64,000 nucleotides of DNA from an uncultured Erythrobacter sp. (GTDB taxonomy: Bacteria; Pseudomonadota; Alphaproteobacteria; Sphingomonadales; Sphingomonadaceae). The DNA lies in the NCBI GenBank assembly GCA_947488155.1, contig CANKYK010000002.1, forward strand, positions 440,001 through 504,000. Direction: 5' to 3'. Shown piece by piece: positions 17,363 through 25,958 of the stretch (the stretch's first letter is position 1; the number at the start of each line of letters is the position of its first letter). Under the pieces are notes generated by a model, which made no database searches, had not been told where the DNA came from, and worked only from the letters and a program-made list of their open reading frames with translations. The position numbers and the translations under genes are program-made.

Positions 17363-18151
17363 ATGACAAAGTCCTTTAAATACATCGCTTTTACCGGTGC
17401 GGCAATTGGCGCACTCGCGGTTCCCTCTACGGCTTTGGCCGAGGGGCCTTATGTTGGCGTCAGCGGCGGGATCAGCCTGCCAAGTGACAGCCAAAACTCC
17501 GGAGAATTTGATGCCGATGTCGCGGCCACCGCTGATTTTGACGCGATTGCTGCTGAAACGCCGCTGGAATGGAACACGCAGTTCGACAATGGCCTCGCGC
17601 TGAGCGGGCAGGTTGGATACGCCTTTGAAAATGGCTTCCGCGTGGAGCTCGAAGGGGCCTATTCCGAATATGACGTATCGGGCCATTCCGGCCTGACGGT
17701 GAACGGCACAGACATTGACGGCGTTGACGTTGCTGTTCTGACCCGCGCCGCCGCCGATCCGGCAAACCCAACCGTTGGCGCAGTGATCGCCGATGGCCAG
17801 GGCGATGTCAGCAATTTCGGTGTGTTCGGTAATGTCTTTTACGACATCAGCACCGGCGGGTCGTTCAAGCCCTATATTGGCGCAGGCCTTGGCTACCAAT
17901 GGGTCGATGCAGAATTCTCACCCTCAGGCGTGGACGTTGCCAATGATGACGATGGCGGCTTTGCCTATCAGCTGATGGCTGGCGCGAGCTTTGCGCTCTC
18001 ACCGCGCGCCGAGGTTTTCGGCCAATATACCTACCGCGCCACCACAGAGGACAGCGATGTGGAGCTGAACCTGGTTCCAGCAACCCTGGGTATCGAGTCA
18101 GAGCAATCCATTGTCTCGGCCGGCGTGAGGTTTAAGTTCGGCGGCGAATAA
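17363..18151 (+). CDS. Outer-membrane beta-barrel protein
   Basis: A 262-residue exported protein. The signal peptide ends at PSTALA, and the mature protein begins EGPYVGVSGGIS, a typical first barrel strand. Alternating hydrophobic/polar strands with aromatic girdles follow (GLALSGQVGYAFENGFRVELEG; FGVFGNVFYDIS; KPYIGAGLGYQW; FGQYTYRAT). The last strand, IVSAGVRFKFGGE, places a phenylalanine near, but not at, the C terminus. It belongs to the eight-stranded OmpA/Opa-like porin superfamily. A GAGG ribosome site precedes the start and a strong terminator follows. A similar protein is encoded at 19502-20275, on the other side of folP. Confidence 0.82.
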   Translation: MTKSFKYIAFTGAAIGALAVPSTALAEGPYVGVSGGISLPSDSQNSGEFDADVAATADFDAIAAETPLEWNTQFDNGLALSGQVGYAFENGFRVELEGAYSEYDVSGHSGLTVNGTDIDGVDVAVLTRAAADPANPTVGAVIADGQGDVSNFGVFGNVFYDISTGGSFKPYIGAGLGYQWVDAEFSPSGVDVANDDDGGFAYQLMAGASFALSPRAEVFGQYTYRATTEDSDVELNLVPATLGIESEQSIVSAGVRFKFGGE

Positions 18152-18172
18152 TCGTCAATCATTCTCGGGAGA

Positions 18173-18204
18173 GGGGCCGTGCCAGCAGGCATGGCCCCTT
18201 TTTT
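18173..18204 (+). terminator. Rho-independent terminator of the barrel gene
   Basis: Stem GGGGCCGTGCC (18173-18183) and GGCATGGCCCC (18188-18198), with one G-T wobble, around loop AGCA, followed by six T. It lies about 20 bases after the stop codon of the outer-membrane protein and should insulate folP from it. Confidence 0.9.
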
Positions 18205-18264
18205 GTGTGCTGGGGACGCGCAAAGGCTTCCCGCTAAGCGATTTGCCGCCTAGTCCTGCTGGCT

Positions 18265-19380
18265 ATGAGTGAGAGCGTTTATATCTGCCCGATCGGCTTT
18301 GCGCCGGGTCCTCAGCACAATGATGGGGCCGCGATCCAGCTTGCCGGTTCGATGGTCTATGCCAGCCGTTTTGCCTGCGTCGTGCGCCAGGACGGCAGGG
18401 TCACGGCGCGGCATCTGTTCGGCATGCGAGAGGCGGAGGAAGCCTTTACGCAGCTCGGCGGTGAGCTGGAGACTGAGGCGCGCGGGCAATGGGCAAACCT
18501 GCAAAAGGTTCATGCGCCCTTGGAGTTGGGCGAGCGTACAATCCGCCTCGATCAGCCGCAGGTTATGGGCATTCTCAATGTTACGCCGGACAGTTTTTCA
18601 GATGGCGGCGAGTTTCTGGAAAAGCCGGATGTGGGCCGCGCCCATGCCTCCGCTATGCTCGAAGCGGGTGCGAGCATCATCGATATTGGCGGGGAAAGCA
18701 CCCGCCCAGGCGCCGCCGCGACGTGGGAGGGGGACGAGAAAGACCGCGTCCTGCCCGCGGTGGAATATTGCGCCAGTATGGGCGCGGCGATCACCGTTGA
18801 TACACGCAGAGCGGGCGTGCTGGAGGCGGCGCTGGCCGCTGGCGCACATGCCGCGAACGACGTCTCGGCCATGCGCTATGACCCGCGCACCGCCGAATTG
18901 GTGGCGGGCGCGCGCTGTCCAGTGATCTTGATGCATGCACCCGGCAGCGGCGAGGATTTACACGAAGGCGGCACTTACACGGATGTCGTTTTTGATGTGT
19001 TCGATTTCCTCTACGAAGTGCGCTCAAACGCCATTGCAGCTGGTATTGCGGAGGATAAGATCATCCTCGATCCCGGCATCGGGTTTGGCAAAAGCCTGGC
19101 TGAAAATCTCGCTTTGCTGAATGCGTTACCACTGTTCCATGCGCTGGGTTCGCCAATCTTGCTGGGGGTCAGCCGCAAGCGGATGATCGGCGCATTGTCT
19201 AATGAGGCAGCCGCTCATGAGCGGCTTGGTGGATCGATTGCGCTGGCGACGCTGGGCATGAATGCGGGTGTGCATATCCTACGCGTTCATGATGTTGCTG
19301 AGACGGTTCAAGCGCGCAACGCCTGGCGCGGGATGCGCGATGCGGCGCTGACGGATTTTGCGCATTTACCGCCGTTGTAA
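18265..19380 (+). CDS. folP: Dihydropteroate synthase with N-terminal extension
   Basis: A 371-residue protein. The catalytic barrel starts near residue 95 with QVMGILNVTPDSFSDGG, the pterin-binding signature, followed by IDIGGESTRPGA, the sulfonamide-site loop, and later segments LDPGIGFGKS and PILLGVSRKRMIG. It joins dihydropterin pyrophosphate to p-aminobenzoate in folate synthesis. The first 90 or so residues (MSESVYICPIGFAPG...) are not part of the classical enzyme and have no recognised domain, though similar extensions occur in sphingomonad homologues as I recall. No other folate gene is adjacent. Confidence 0.9.
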   Translation: MSESVYICPIGFAPGPQHNDGAAIQLAGSMVYASRFACVVRQDGRVTARHLFGMREAEEAFTQLGGELETEARGQWANLQKVHAPLELGERTIRLDQPQVMGILNVTPDSFSDGGEFLEKPDVGRAHASAMLEAGASIIDIGGESTRPGAAATWEGDEKDRVLPAVEYCASMGAAITVDTRRAGVLEAALAAGAHAANDVSAMRYDPRTAELVAGARCPVILMHAPGSGEDLHEGGTYTDVVFDVFDFLYEVRSNAIAAGIAEDKIILDPGIGFGKSLAENLALLNALPLFHALGSPILLGVSRKRMIGALSNEAAAHERLGGSIALATLGMNAGVHILRVHDVAETVQARNAWRGMRDAALTDFAHLPPL

Positions 19381-19501
19381 CGGCCCGTTGCAGGCATGAA
19401 AATTTGCCAGCTACGGAATAAAATTCCTGGGTTTGTGTAACCACTTAAGGAAGGGGCGCGAAAGGGCCGGTATCCCCTTTGATAAATGGATGCCCCCGAA
19501 A

Positions 19502-20275
19502 ATGACGCTCTTAACCGCCCCCCGCACGCTTGCCATTGCGCTGGCTCTTCCCGTTTTTGTGCTTGCTGCACCCGCTGCCGCTCAGTCGAATGATTTCGAT
19601 CCAGAAGGGGGTCCATATGTGTCACTTCAAGCTGGCGTGACCTCGCCGAGTGATGAAACGTTCACCGGTATCCAGGACCCGCAAGGCGCCTCGCCGGGTG
19701 TTGCTGGCGCGCCCGCCAGTGTAGAGGTGGAATCCGACGAAGGCTTTGTTGGCACGGTTGCTGTTGGTTACCGCATTCCAAGGCGTATTTTCGGTCTTTT
19801 CCAACCAAGCGTTGAAGTTGAATATTCCTATGCCGAAGCCGATGTGAGCGGCGGCAGCTTCAACGGTGGCAGCCAGACCTTCGGAGGCGAGACCGAGGTC
19901 AACACCTTCTCTATCAATTACCAGTCAGATGTTCGGTGGTCAGATAACCAGAAGGTTATCCCGTTCTGGGGCGGCGGCATCGGCGTTGCTGAAGTGGACT
20001 CCAATGCCACCTATTTCCCGAACAATGGCGTTGCGACCGCGCCGACATTCGCGGTGACAGGTTCAGACACAGGCCTCTCATTGCAAAGCAATTTGGGCGT
20101 TCAGTTTGTCCTCACTGACAATATCGAACTTCAGACACGCCTGCGTTATCAGCGCGTATCCGGCCTCGATTTTGAGCGGACCTTTGTTGCTGGCGGCGCG
20201 AACGATTTTAACTCTGATGTGAGTGGCCGTTTTGAAACGGTCAGCCTGCTCGCTGGTATCCGCTACCGTTTCTGA
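19502..20275 (+). CDS. Outer-membrane beta-barrel protein, second copy
   Basis: A 257-residue exported protein with a signal peptide ending at APAAAQS, followed by GGPYVSLQAGVTSPSDE, a first barrel strand much like that of the protein at 17363-18151 (PYVGVSGGISLPSDS). Further strands include FVGTVAVGYRIP, PSVEVEYSYAEADVSGG and VIPFWGGGIGVAEV, and the C terminus is SLLAGIRYRF with a final phenylalanine, the insertion signal for the BAM machinery. The pair probably arose by duplication, now well diverged. The start is uncertain: ATG at 19490 is also in frame and neither has a strong ribosome site. Confidence 0.78.
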   Translation: MTLLTAPRTLAIALALPVFVLAAPAAAQSNDFDPEGGPYVSLQAGVTSPSDETFTGIQDPQGASPGVAGAPASVEVESDEGFVGTVAVGYRIPRRIFGLFQPSVEVEYSYAEADVSGGSFNGGSQTFGGETEVNTFSINYQSDVRWSDNQKVIPFWGGGIGVAEVDSNATYFPNNGVATAPTFAVTGSDTGLSLQSNLGVQFVLTDNIELQTRLRYQRVSGLDFERTFVAGGANDFNSDVSGRFETVSLLAGIRYRF

Positions 20276-20316
20276 GCGTTGACCCCTTCGCCATTTGTTG
20301 GCGAACCAAACACCAT

Positions 20317-20356
20317 AAAATCCCTCTCTGGCCCTGGCTGGAGGGGGATTTTGTTT
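20317..20356 (+). terminator. Terminator after second barrel gene
   Basis: AAAATCCCTCTC (20317-20328) pairs with GAGGGGGATTTT (20341-20352) with one wobble, across a 12-base loop, then GTTT. It is A/T-flanked on both sides and could act on either strand, though only the rightward gene ends here. Confidence 0.7.
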
Positions 20357-20423
20357 GCGTGTCATAGAAAGGTCATGGCAAGCGCCCATTTGACGATTCA
20401 GATTGCCATTGTGGAGCTTACCT

Positions 20424-21596
20424 ATGCGCGTATTCTCGCCCTTCATCGCCGGATTGCTTGTTTCAGTGGCCACGCCCGCGCTGGCTGACGGAAATGGCCA
20501 CGCTGACGGAGAGACCGAAGTCGCTCTGAGCGCGGATGAGCTGCTTGCGCCATATTACGCGAAACTCCAGTCGAAGATCGATCTGCCCGTGGCGCCCGCG
20601 AATGTGTCGCTCTTGCCGGACAGCGTGATTACGCGGATCGCCTTTGGTAGCTGCAATCACCAATCGCGCAGTCAACATATGTGGGCGCAAATTGCGGCGG
20701 CGAACCCCGATCTGTTTCTGTTTATTGGCGACAATAATTACGGCGATCAATTTTGGAAAGGTGACGCTTCGCTCAGCACTCTGCGCGCTGCCTATCAATT
20801 ACAGGCAGAGACACCTGAGCTGACTGAGTTTCGCACCAAGGTGCCGATGATGATCACCTGGGATGATCATGATTTTGGCTTCAACGATGGCGGCGCAAAC
20901 TTTGCGTTCCGCGGTTGGTCAGAGACGATTTTCGAAACCTTTTGGGGATCCTCCGATGAAGTGAAATCGCGCCCAGGGATCTATGAAAGCCGCATGTTTG
21001 GCGCAGATGGCAAGCGCGTGCAGATCTTAATGCTCGATACGCGCTTTTTCCGGTCAGACTTTGACGCGATGGCCTATTCGCCAGAGCGCCCGCCACTTGG
21101 CCCCTATGTGCCGGGCAATGATGCCAGCAAGACCATGCTTGGCGATGCGCAGTGGCAATGGCTCGCCGCAGAGCTTGCCAAGCCAGCCGACCTGCGGGTG
21201 GTGGTATCTTCGATCCAAGTGATCACCGATGCGCACAATTACGAAAGCTGGGAGGCGCTACCGCTGGAGCGAGCCAAGCTCTATTCCATGCTGGCGAACC
21301 GCGAAGAAAGCGGCGTTGTGATGCTGTCTGGTGATCGGCATGCAGGCGGTATTTACCGCGACACTCCGGCGGAAGCGGGTGAGCAATTGTGGGAGCTGAC
21401 CAGCTCCTCGATGAACTATTCGTTCTCCAGCACGGAGCGCAATACCGCGCGTGAACCCGATGCGAAGCGTATCACGGACTTCATCTCTGAAGAGAACTTC
21501 GGCCTGGTCGAGATCGACTGGGACGCGAAGAGCTTCACCATGAGCATGCGCGGCAGCGAGGGTGAGACCCGCGTGACGCAGACGGTCAGCTGGTAG
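20424..21596 (+). CDS. phoD: PhoD-type alkaline phosphatase/phosphodiesterase
   Basis: A 390-residue exported metallophosphatase. The signal peptide ends at ATPALA. Metal-binding motifs are IAFGSCNHQ, DLFLFIGDNNYGD (GDN), MMITWDDHDFGFNDGG (DDHDFG) and VMLSGDRHAGGIY (GDRH), the order seen in PhoD-family enzymes. These use Ca/Fe at the active site to release phosphate from esters in the periplasm. The start at 20424 has GGAG upstream. No Pho-box could be assigned. A twin-arginine signal, usual in classical PhoD, is not visible, so Sec export is more likely. Convergent with the SDR gene. Confidence 0.85.
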   Translation: MRVFSPFIAGLLVSVATPALADGNGHADGETEVALSADELLAPYYAKLQSKIDLPVAPANVSLLPDSVITRIAFGSCNHQSRSQHMWAQIAAANPDLFLFIGDNNYGDQFWKGDASLSTLRAAYQLQAETPELTEFRTKVPMMITWDDHDFGFNDGGANFAFRGWSETIFETFWGSSDEVKSRPGIYESRMFGADGKRVQILMLDTRFFRSDFDAMAYSPERPPLGPYVPGNDASKTMLGDAQWQWLAAELAKPADLRVVVSSIQVITDAHNYESWEALPLERAKLYSMLANREESGVVMLSGDRHAGGIYRDTPAEAGEQLWELTSSSMNYSFSSTERNTAREPDAKRITDFISEENFGLVEIDWDAKSFTMSMRGSEGETRVTQTVSW

Positions 21597-21635
21597 TCAG
21601 CGTACTGCCTGCATCACGGCTATGGGACCTCTTTT

Positions 21636-22415
21636 TTAGCCCGGAGAGGCGGCGGATCCAGCGAGCAATCCGCCGTCGAGCGTAAGCTCTGCGCCAGTCA
21701 TATAGGCGCTGTCATCGCTGGCTAGAAAGACGCATATGGCCGCGACTTCCTCTGGCGTGCCGAAGCGTTTGAGCGGGGTGTCAGCGACCAATGCCGCCAT
21801 CTTCGCATCGCGATCTGGTCCATCGCCCAGCATTGGCTCCCAAATCGGAGTGAGGATCGCGGCAGGATGGATGGAATTGCAGCGGATCTGCCAGTCATTT
21901 TGCGCCGCATAGAGCGCCACTGATTTGCTGTGGTTACGGATCGCAGCCTTCGACGCAGCATAGGCCGATGCGCCGGGAATGCCGACCAGGCCCGATCGCG
22001 ATGACATATTGATGATTGAGCCACGCGCCGCAGCCTTCATTGCCCGCAAGGCGTAGCGGCAGCCAAGGAATGTGCCGTCAGTGTTGACGGCATGTACCGC
22101 ACGCCAGTCCGCAAGTGAGGCATTTTCGGGATCGTGTGGGTTTGCGCTTTCTTCAAAGCCAGTGATCCCGGCATTGTTGACCAGCACATCGATCTGCGGC
22201 CAGCTTTGTTCGAGCGCCGCCCAATCGCCCTCTTCGCGCACATCCAGCACAGCAAAGTCACAGCCAATCTTGGTTGCTGCGGCCCTGCCTTTTGCTTCGT
22301 CAATATCGGTTAGCAGCACAGCTGCACCTTCCGCTTTGAATGCAGCGCAAACAGCATAGCCGATACCTTGAGCTCCGCCAGTTACGACGCAGCGCATATT
22401 CTTCAATTTTTGCAT
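21636..22415 (-). CDS. SDR-family NAD(P)-dependent oxidoreductase
   Basis: A 259-residue classical short-chain dehydrogenase. The cofactor motif is [10 protein letters not shown] (about 13-22), Asp in TDID favours NAD(H), the NNAG motif is at about 89-92, and the catalytic Ser, Tyr and Lys are in NMSSRSG and YAASKAAI. The C-terminal tail [27 protein letters not shown] is typical. It is most like cyclohexanol- or hydroxysteroid-dehydrogenase-like members, but the substrate cannot be read. It faces the PhoD gene and shares no operon with it. Confidence 0.85.
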   Translation of the reverse strand: MQKLKNMRCVVTGGAQGIGYAVCAAFKAEGAAVLLTDIDEAKGRAAATKIGCDFAVLDVREEGDWAALEQSWPQIDVLVNNAGITGFEESANPHDPENASLADWRAVHAVNTDGTFLGCRYALRAMKAAARGSIINMSSRSGLVGIPGASAYAASKAAIRNHSKSVALYAAQNDWQIRCNSIHPAAILTPIWEPMLGDGPDRDAKMAALVADTPLKRFGTPEEVAAICVFLASDDSAYMTGAELTLDGGLLAGSAASPG

Positions 22416-22487
22416 GAGTTACCTCAGGGTAGATAATATATGGGCGCAGGCTCAGCCACTGGCCGCCTGTCTCGTGTCGCATATTTG

Positions 22488-22501
22488 CCGCTAGTTAGCG
22501 G
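22488..22501. repeat. Short hairpin upstream of the SDR gene
   Basis: CCGCTA, GT, TAGCGG: a six-base perfect inverted repeat in the 138-base gap between the SDR start and the end of the response regulator gene. Its position about 75 bases upstream of the SDR start is suitable for an operator, or it may be a weak terminator of the regulator transcript. Confidence 0.35.
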
Positions 22502-22553
22502 TTGCGCTTGCCCATGTATCTTACTCCCAATTGGTGGACGACTTGTAGGCCGA

Positions 22554-23972
22554 TTAAGCGGCGTTGTCGATCCCAAGGTCGGACAGCTTGCGATACAATG
22601 TAGAGCGGCCAATCCCGAGCCGGCGCGCAACCTCGGTCATGCGGCCGCGATAATGGCCGATGGCGAGGCGAATAACGTCAGCCTCAATTTCTTCGAGTGG
22701 CCGCAGATTGCCGTCCTCGGTATAGAGCATCACGCCTACGCCTTCATGCTGAGGCGAGGTGAGTTGTTCCAGCTCGCCCAGCATTTCGGACAGCTGAGGG
22801 AAGCTGTCAGCGGTGAGTGTTTGATCTTCGCAATAGACCGCCGCGCGGAATAGGACGGATTGCAATTGCCGGACGTTACCAGGCCAATCGAACGCCGCGA
22901 GTAAAGTTAGCGCGCTGTCACTAATCGAGAGGTGGTTGAGGCCGGGCTGTTCGCCAATGCGGGTCAGGAAATGCCGGGTCAGGGCTGAAATATCACCCGT
23001 CCGCTCGCGCAGCGGCGGCAGTTCGATCTTGGTCCCGCCCAACTTATTGGCCAGTTTCTGGTCAAAATGCTTGGTCTTGGTCAACCGCTCGAGCGAATAA
23101 TTGCTTGCTGACAGCAGGCGGACATCGACGTGGAAACCGTGGGCTGCGCCAACCGGGCGGACGATCCCACTTTCCAGCGTTTCAGCTAAGCGGGCCTGCA
23201 TTTCATTGGGCAGGCGGTCGACCTCATCGAGCAGCAGCGTGCCTCCGTCGCAATGCTGCATCGCGCCGATCTGGCGATCAAACGCGCCGGGAAAGGCGTC
23301 TGGCTCATGCCCGAACAGGACAGATTCGACCGAATTGGGCGGCACACTGCCGATGTTGATTACGCGCAGTGGCGCTTTGCTGCGCGGGCTGGCGGCGTGC
23401 ATCGCGCGCATCAGCATTTCCTTGCCGGTGCCGCTTTCGCCTTCGATCAGGACATGGCCATGGCCGCGCGCGGCCTTGGCAGCCTGAGCCAAAGCGGTGC
23501 GGAATTTTGGCGCTGTGCCGATCATCGCATCGAAGTCGAGCGTTGCCGACATTTTCTCGGTCAGCGGGGCGAGTTCTTTTTTAGGAGTTTCGCGGGTGGT
23601 GACGCTGCGCAGCGCCTCCATCAGGCGGTCAGGTGAAACCGGTTTGACCAGATAATCGCTCGCGCCTGCACGCATGGCCTCCACGGCCAGCAGCGGCGAG
23701 GCGCTGGTCGTTAACATCAGGATCGGTAGGGCGGGGCGGCGCGACTTCAACTCTTGGATAAGAGCGCAGGCATCATCGCCGGGTACCCACTGATCCAGCA
23801 GAATTGCGGACAATTGCATGCCCTCACGCGTGCCCAGAATGGCGATCGCTTCTTCCGCGTCGCTCGCAACGATAATCCGCCAGCCTTCACGCGCTGCAAT
23901 AGCTGAGATCAAGCGGCTTTGCGCCGGCTCGTCATCAATCAGCATTACCAGGCGCGTTTCCAGTTCGGACAT
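22554..23972 (-). CDS. AAA+ Fis-type response regulator with degenerate GAFTGA loop
   Basis: A 472-residue NtrC-architecture regulator: receiver (1-120; acid pair Asp13/14, phosphoacceptor Asp60, Thr89, Lys110), AAA+ domain (145-385; Walker A GESGTGKE 178-185, Walker B GGTLLLDE 243-250) and a Fis-type helix-turn-helix (434-468; TEVARRLGIGRSTLYRKLSDLGI). The loop that contacts sigma-54, GAFTGA in true enhancer-binding proteins, here reads DAFPGA (225-230), losing the first Gly and the essential Thr. It may therefore regulate without sigma-54, as some NtrC relatives do. No sensor kinase is adjacent. The nearby targets are unknown. Confidence 0.85.
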   Translation of the reverse strand: MSELETRLVMLIDDEPAQSRLISAIAAREGWRIIVASDAEEAIAILGTREGMQLSAILLDQWVPGDDACALIQELKSRRPALPILMLTTSASPLLAVEAMRAGASDYLVKPVSPDRLMEALRSVTTRETPKKELAPLTEKMSATLDFDAMIGTAPKFRTALAQAAKAARGHGHVLIEGESGTGKEMLMRAMHAASPRSKAPLRVINIGSVPPNSVESVLFGHEPDAFPGAFDRQIGAMQHCDGGTLLLDEVDRLPNEMQARLAETLESGIVRPVGAAHGFHVDVRLLSASNYSLERLTKTKHFDQKLANKLGGTKIELPPLRERTGDISALTRHFLTRIGEQPGLNHLSISDSALTLLAAFDWPGNVRQLQSVLFRAAVYCEDQTLTADSFPQLSEMLGELEQLTSPQHEGVGVMLYTEDGNLRPLEEIEADVIRLAIGHYRGRMTEVARRLGIGRSTLYRKLSDLGIDNAA

Positions 23973-24182
23973 CGACGTTTACCATCCCAAAACGCCTTGA
24001 GAGCCTTCCCCCAAGGTCAATTGAGCAACCGCCATAGCGAGCAGGGGTAAAGACCCGATTAAGGCTGTTCGATGTTCCTTTCGCAAATTCCCTAACCATA
24101 GCGTTCAATCGTGCTTTTCCCGCCCCCCGCAATTGCGCGGGCTTGAGCTTGCCCCCGCGCTTCGATAGGGCATATTCAGAAT

Positions 24183-24209
24183 GTCTCACGCAGTGGGTTT
24201 TTGTGAGAC
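24183..24209. promoter_or_regulatory. Inverted repeat ahead of the coxIV-pnt genes
   Basis: GTCTCAC at 24183-24189 and GTGAGAC at 24203-24209 are exact inverted repeats with a 13-base spacer that contains five T. They lie 29 bases before the coxIV-like start. It may be an operator or a leader hairpin. The rest of the 265-base gap from 23973 holds no gene; CTAACCAT near 24092 resembles a CtrA half-site with one mismatch. Confidence 0.4.
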
Positions 24210-24237
24210 TAGACAAAGATTTGAAGGAATATGCGCG

Positions 24238-24360
24238 ATGGCAACCAACGATATGGACCATGCTAAATCAACCTATGACAGCTTCATTGCTTCGCTGAAA
24301 TGGACCGTTCCCCTGATTTGCGTGATTACTCTGTTCGTCATCTTGATGATCGCTGAATAG
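24238..24360 (+). CDS. aa3-type cytochrome c oxidase subunit IV-like small protein
   Basis: A 40-residue protein with a polar N terminus (MATNDMDHAKSTYDSF) and one membrane helix (KWTVPLICVITLFVILMIA). The motif Y-x-x-F-I-x-x-x-K-W-T before the helix is the hallmark of bacterial aa3 oxidase subunit IV (COX4_pro_2 family), a one-helix accessory subunit. AAGGA lies upstream at normal spacing. The gene precedes pntAA by nine bases, an order I know from other sphingomonads. The main oxidase genes are not in the window. Confidence 0.8.
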   Translation: MATNDMDHAKSTYDSFIASLKWTVPLICVITLFVILMIAE

Positions 24361-24369
24361 GACGCCTGC

Positions 24370-25491
24370 ATGAAGATCGCTGTTCTTAAGGAGCAAGCCG
24401 CCGGTGAAACGCGTGTTGCCGCGACACCGGAAACAGTCAAAAAGTTCATTGGCTTAGGCAACGAAGTGGCGATCGAAAGCGGGGCGGGACTGCACGCGTC
24501 CATCACGGACGAGGCGTTTGCAGAAGCCGGCGCCAGTGTCGGCAGTGCGGCTGCTACCATAAAAGATGCGGACATCGTTCTGGGCATTCAAGCGCCCGAT
24601 GTAAAAGCGCTTAAAGGCGCGAAAGGCGGCGCATGGGTCGCGGCCCTGTTTGATCCGTTCAGCGATAAAGCGCGGGTAGAGGCCTATGCGAGCGCGGGGC
24701 TCGAGGCGCTGAGCATGGAGTTCATGCCGCGCATCACCCGCGCGCAGAGCATGGATGTGCTCTCCAGCCAATCGAACCTGTCCGGCTATAAGGCGGTGCT
24801 GGCTGCGGCGGACACCTATGGCCGCGCTTTTCCCATGATGATGACGGCCGCTGGTACGGTTCAAGCCGCGAAAGCTTTCGTAATGGGCGTCGGCGTTGCT
24901 GGCCTCCAAGCGATTGCCACCGCGCGGCGGCTGGGCGCCCAAGTTTCCGCGACCGACGTCAGATCCGCTACCAAGGAACAGATCGAAAGCCTTGGCGCAA
25001 AAGCGATTTTTGTTGAGGATGTGGCTGGAATTGAGGGCGAAGGCTCGGGCGGATACGCTACGGAAATGAGCGATGAGTATAAGGCGGCTCAGGCCAAGCT
25101 TGTCTCAGAGCACATCGCGAAACAGGACATTGTCATCACCACCGCGCTGATCCCCGGACGCGCTGCGCCGGTGCTGATCACCGATGCGCAAATCGCGACG
25201 ATGAAGCCGGGCAGCGTGATCTTCGACCTTGCAGTGGCGCAAGTCGGCAATGTCGAGGGCTCCAAGCCCGATGAGACGGTTGAGAAGCACGGCGTCAAAA
25301 TCATCGGCTATGCCAACACGCCCGCGCAATTGCCCGCCGATGCCTCGGCCCTGTTTGCGCGCAACCACTTCAACTTCCTAAGCGCGTTCTGGGACAAGGA
25401 AGCGGGCAAGCCCGAACTCGACGAAGAGATCGGCGATGCGATCCGCCTGACGCGGGGCGGCAAGGTGGTGAACGAGAGGCTGAAGGGTTGA
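24370..25491 (+). CDS. pntAA: NAD(P) transhydrogenase subunit alpha part 1
   Basis: A 373-residue NAD(H)-binding domain I of proton-translocating transhydrogenase, which moves hydride from NADH to NADP+ at the expense of the proton gradient. It begins MKIAVLKEQAAGETRVAATPE and contains the RAQSMDVLSSQSNLSGYKAV segment and the nucleotide fold with GVGVAGLQAIATARRLGA. Domain I, part of domain II (pntAB) and the rest (pntB) are separate proteins, as in Rhodospirillum rubrum. Normally pntAB follows closely; here a DUF559 gene with terminal repeats intervenes. Confidence 0.93.
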   Translation: MKIAVLKEQAAGETRVAATPETVKKFIGLGNEVAIESGAGLHASITDEAFAEAGASVGSAAATIKDADIVLGIQAPDVKALKGAKGGAWVAALFDPFSDKARVEAYASAGLEALSMEFMPRITRAQSMDVLSSQSNLSGYKAVLAAADTYGRAFPMMMTAAGTVQAAKAFVMGVGVAGLQAIATARRLGAQVSATDVRSATKEQIESLGAKAIFVEDVAGIEGEGSGGYATEMSDEYKAAQAKLVSEHIAKQDIVITTALIPGRAAPVLITDAQIATMKPGSVIFDLAVAQVGNVEGSKPDETVEKHGVKIIGYANTPAQLPADASALFARNHFNFLSAFWDKEAGKPELDEEIGDAIRLTRGGKVVNERLKG

Positions 25492-25958
25492 GTTTGAGCA
25501 TCCCAAATCCTCCCCGCTACGGGGAGGGGGACCGCGCGCAGCGCGGTGGAGGGGGCGCGCGGTTCGTCGCCAGACCGGAAGTCATGCGCGCCCGTGAACT
25601 CCGAAAAAAGATGACGATGCCCGAACGTATGCTGTGGCAGCGCCTTCGCGCTCGTCCACAGGGCTTCAAGTTCCGCAGACAGCATCCGATAGGCCCATAT
25701 GTCGCTGATTTCTGCTGCATGTCCGAAAAGCTGGTCGTCGAAGTCGATGGCAGCACACACGATTCACTTGATCGCGCCAAGTTTGACGACAGGCGTATCG
25801 CATTCATGAAAGAAAACGGGTTCAGGGTTTTGCGGGTGGCTGCGCGCCGCGTGTTGGCGGATGCCGATGCGACCGCAGAGGCAATCGTCGCGCGTGCGGC
25901 GGGTCCCCTCCACCAGCCTGCGGCTGGTCCCCCTCCCCGTGCCGGGGAGGTTACATAG
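25488..25958 (+). CDS. DUF559 endonuclease-like protein inserted in the pnt operon
   Basis: Up to 156 residues. The core from about residue 33 (MRARELRKKMTMPERMLWQRLRA) is DUF559, a small nuclease-fold domain related to Vsr/restriction endonucleases; the catalytic-type residues are in GPYVADFCC and LVVEVDGSTHD (D...ExD), followed by FRVLRVAARRVL. The TTG at 25488 overlaps the pntAA stop, but the ATG at 25584 may be the true start. Both ends of the frame run through 46-base inverted double-hairpin repeats, giving the low-complexity termini PPRYGEGDRAQRGGGG and QPAAGPPPRAGEV. It is probably an insertion that became translationally embedded in the operon. Confidence 0.8.
   Translation: MSLSIPNPPRYGEGDRAQRGGGGARFVARPEVMRARELRKKMTMPERMLWQRLRARPQGFKFRRQHPIGPYVADFCCMSEKLVVEVDGSTHDSLDRAKFDDRRIAFMKENGFRVLRVAARRVLADADATAEAIVARAAGPLHQPAAGPPPRAGEVT
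25509..25554 (+). repeat. Left double-hairpin repeat of the DUF559 module
   Basis: Hairpin A: CCTCCCCG, loop CTA, CGGGGAGG. Hairpin B: ACCGCGC, loop GCA, GCGCGGT. Then GGAGGGG. It matches the inverse of 25905-25950 at 38 of 46 positions; all eight differences are in the hairpin A loop or are paired changes in the hairpin B stem. Confidence 0.85.
25905..25950 (-). repeat. Right double-hairpin repeat of the DUF559 module
   Basis: Inverted relative to the left copy. Read on the minus strand: CCTCCCCG, GCA, CGGGGAGG, then ACCAGCC, GCA, GGCTGGT, then GGAGGGG. Its inner edge encodes the tail of the DUF559 protein, and its outer GGGGAGG (25944-25950) is the only Shine-Dalgarno-like sequence before pntAB, 11 bases from the ATG, so the repeat may have supplied that gene's ribosome site. 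Confidence 0.85.

Noticed and set aside
25488-25958. DUF559 gene as a Vsr mismatch endonuclease or restriction-modification partner of CcrM
   Set aside because: No cytosine methyltransferase is adjacent, and CcrM is an orphan cell-cycle enzyme nearly ten kilobases away; the terminal repeats fit a mobile module better.
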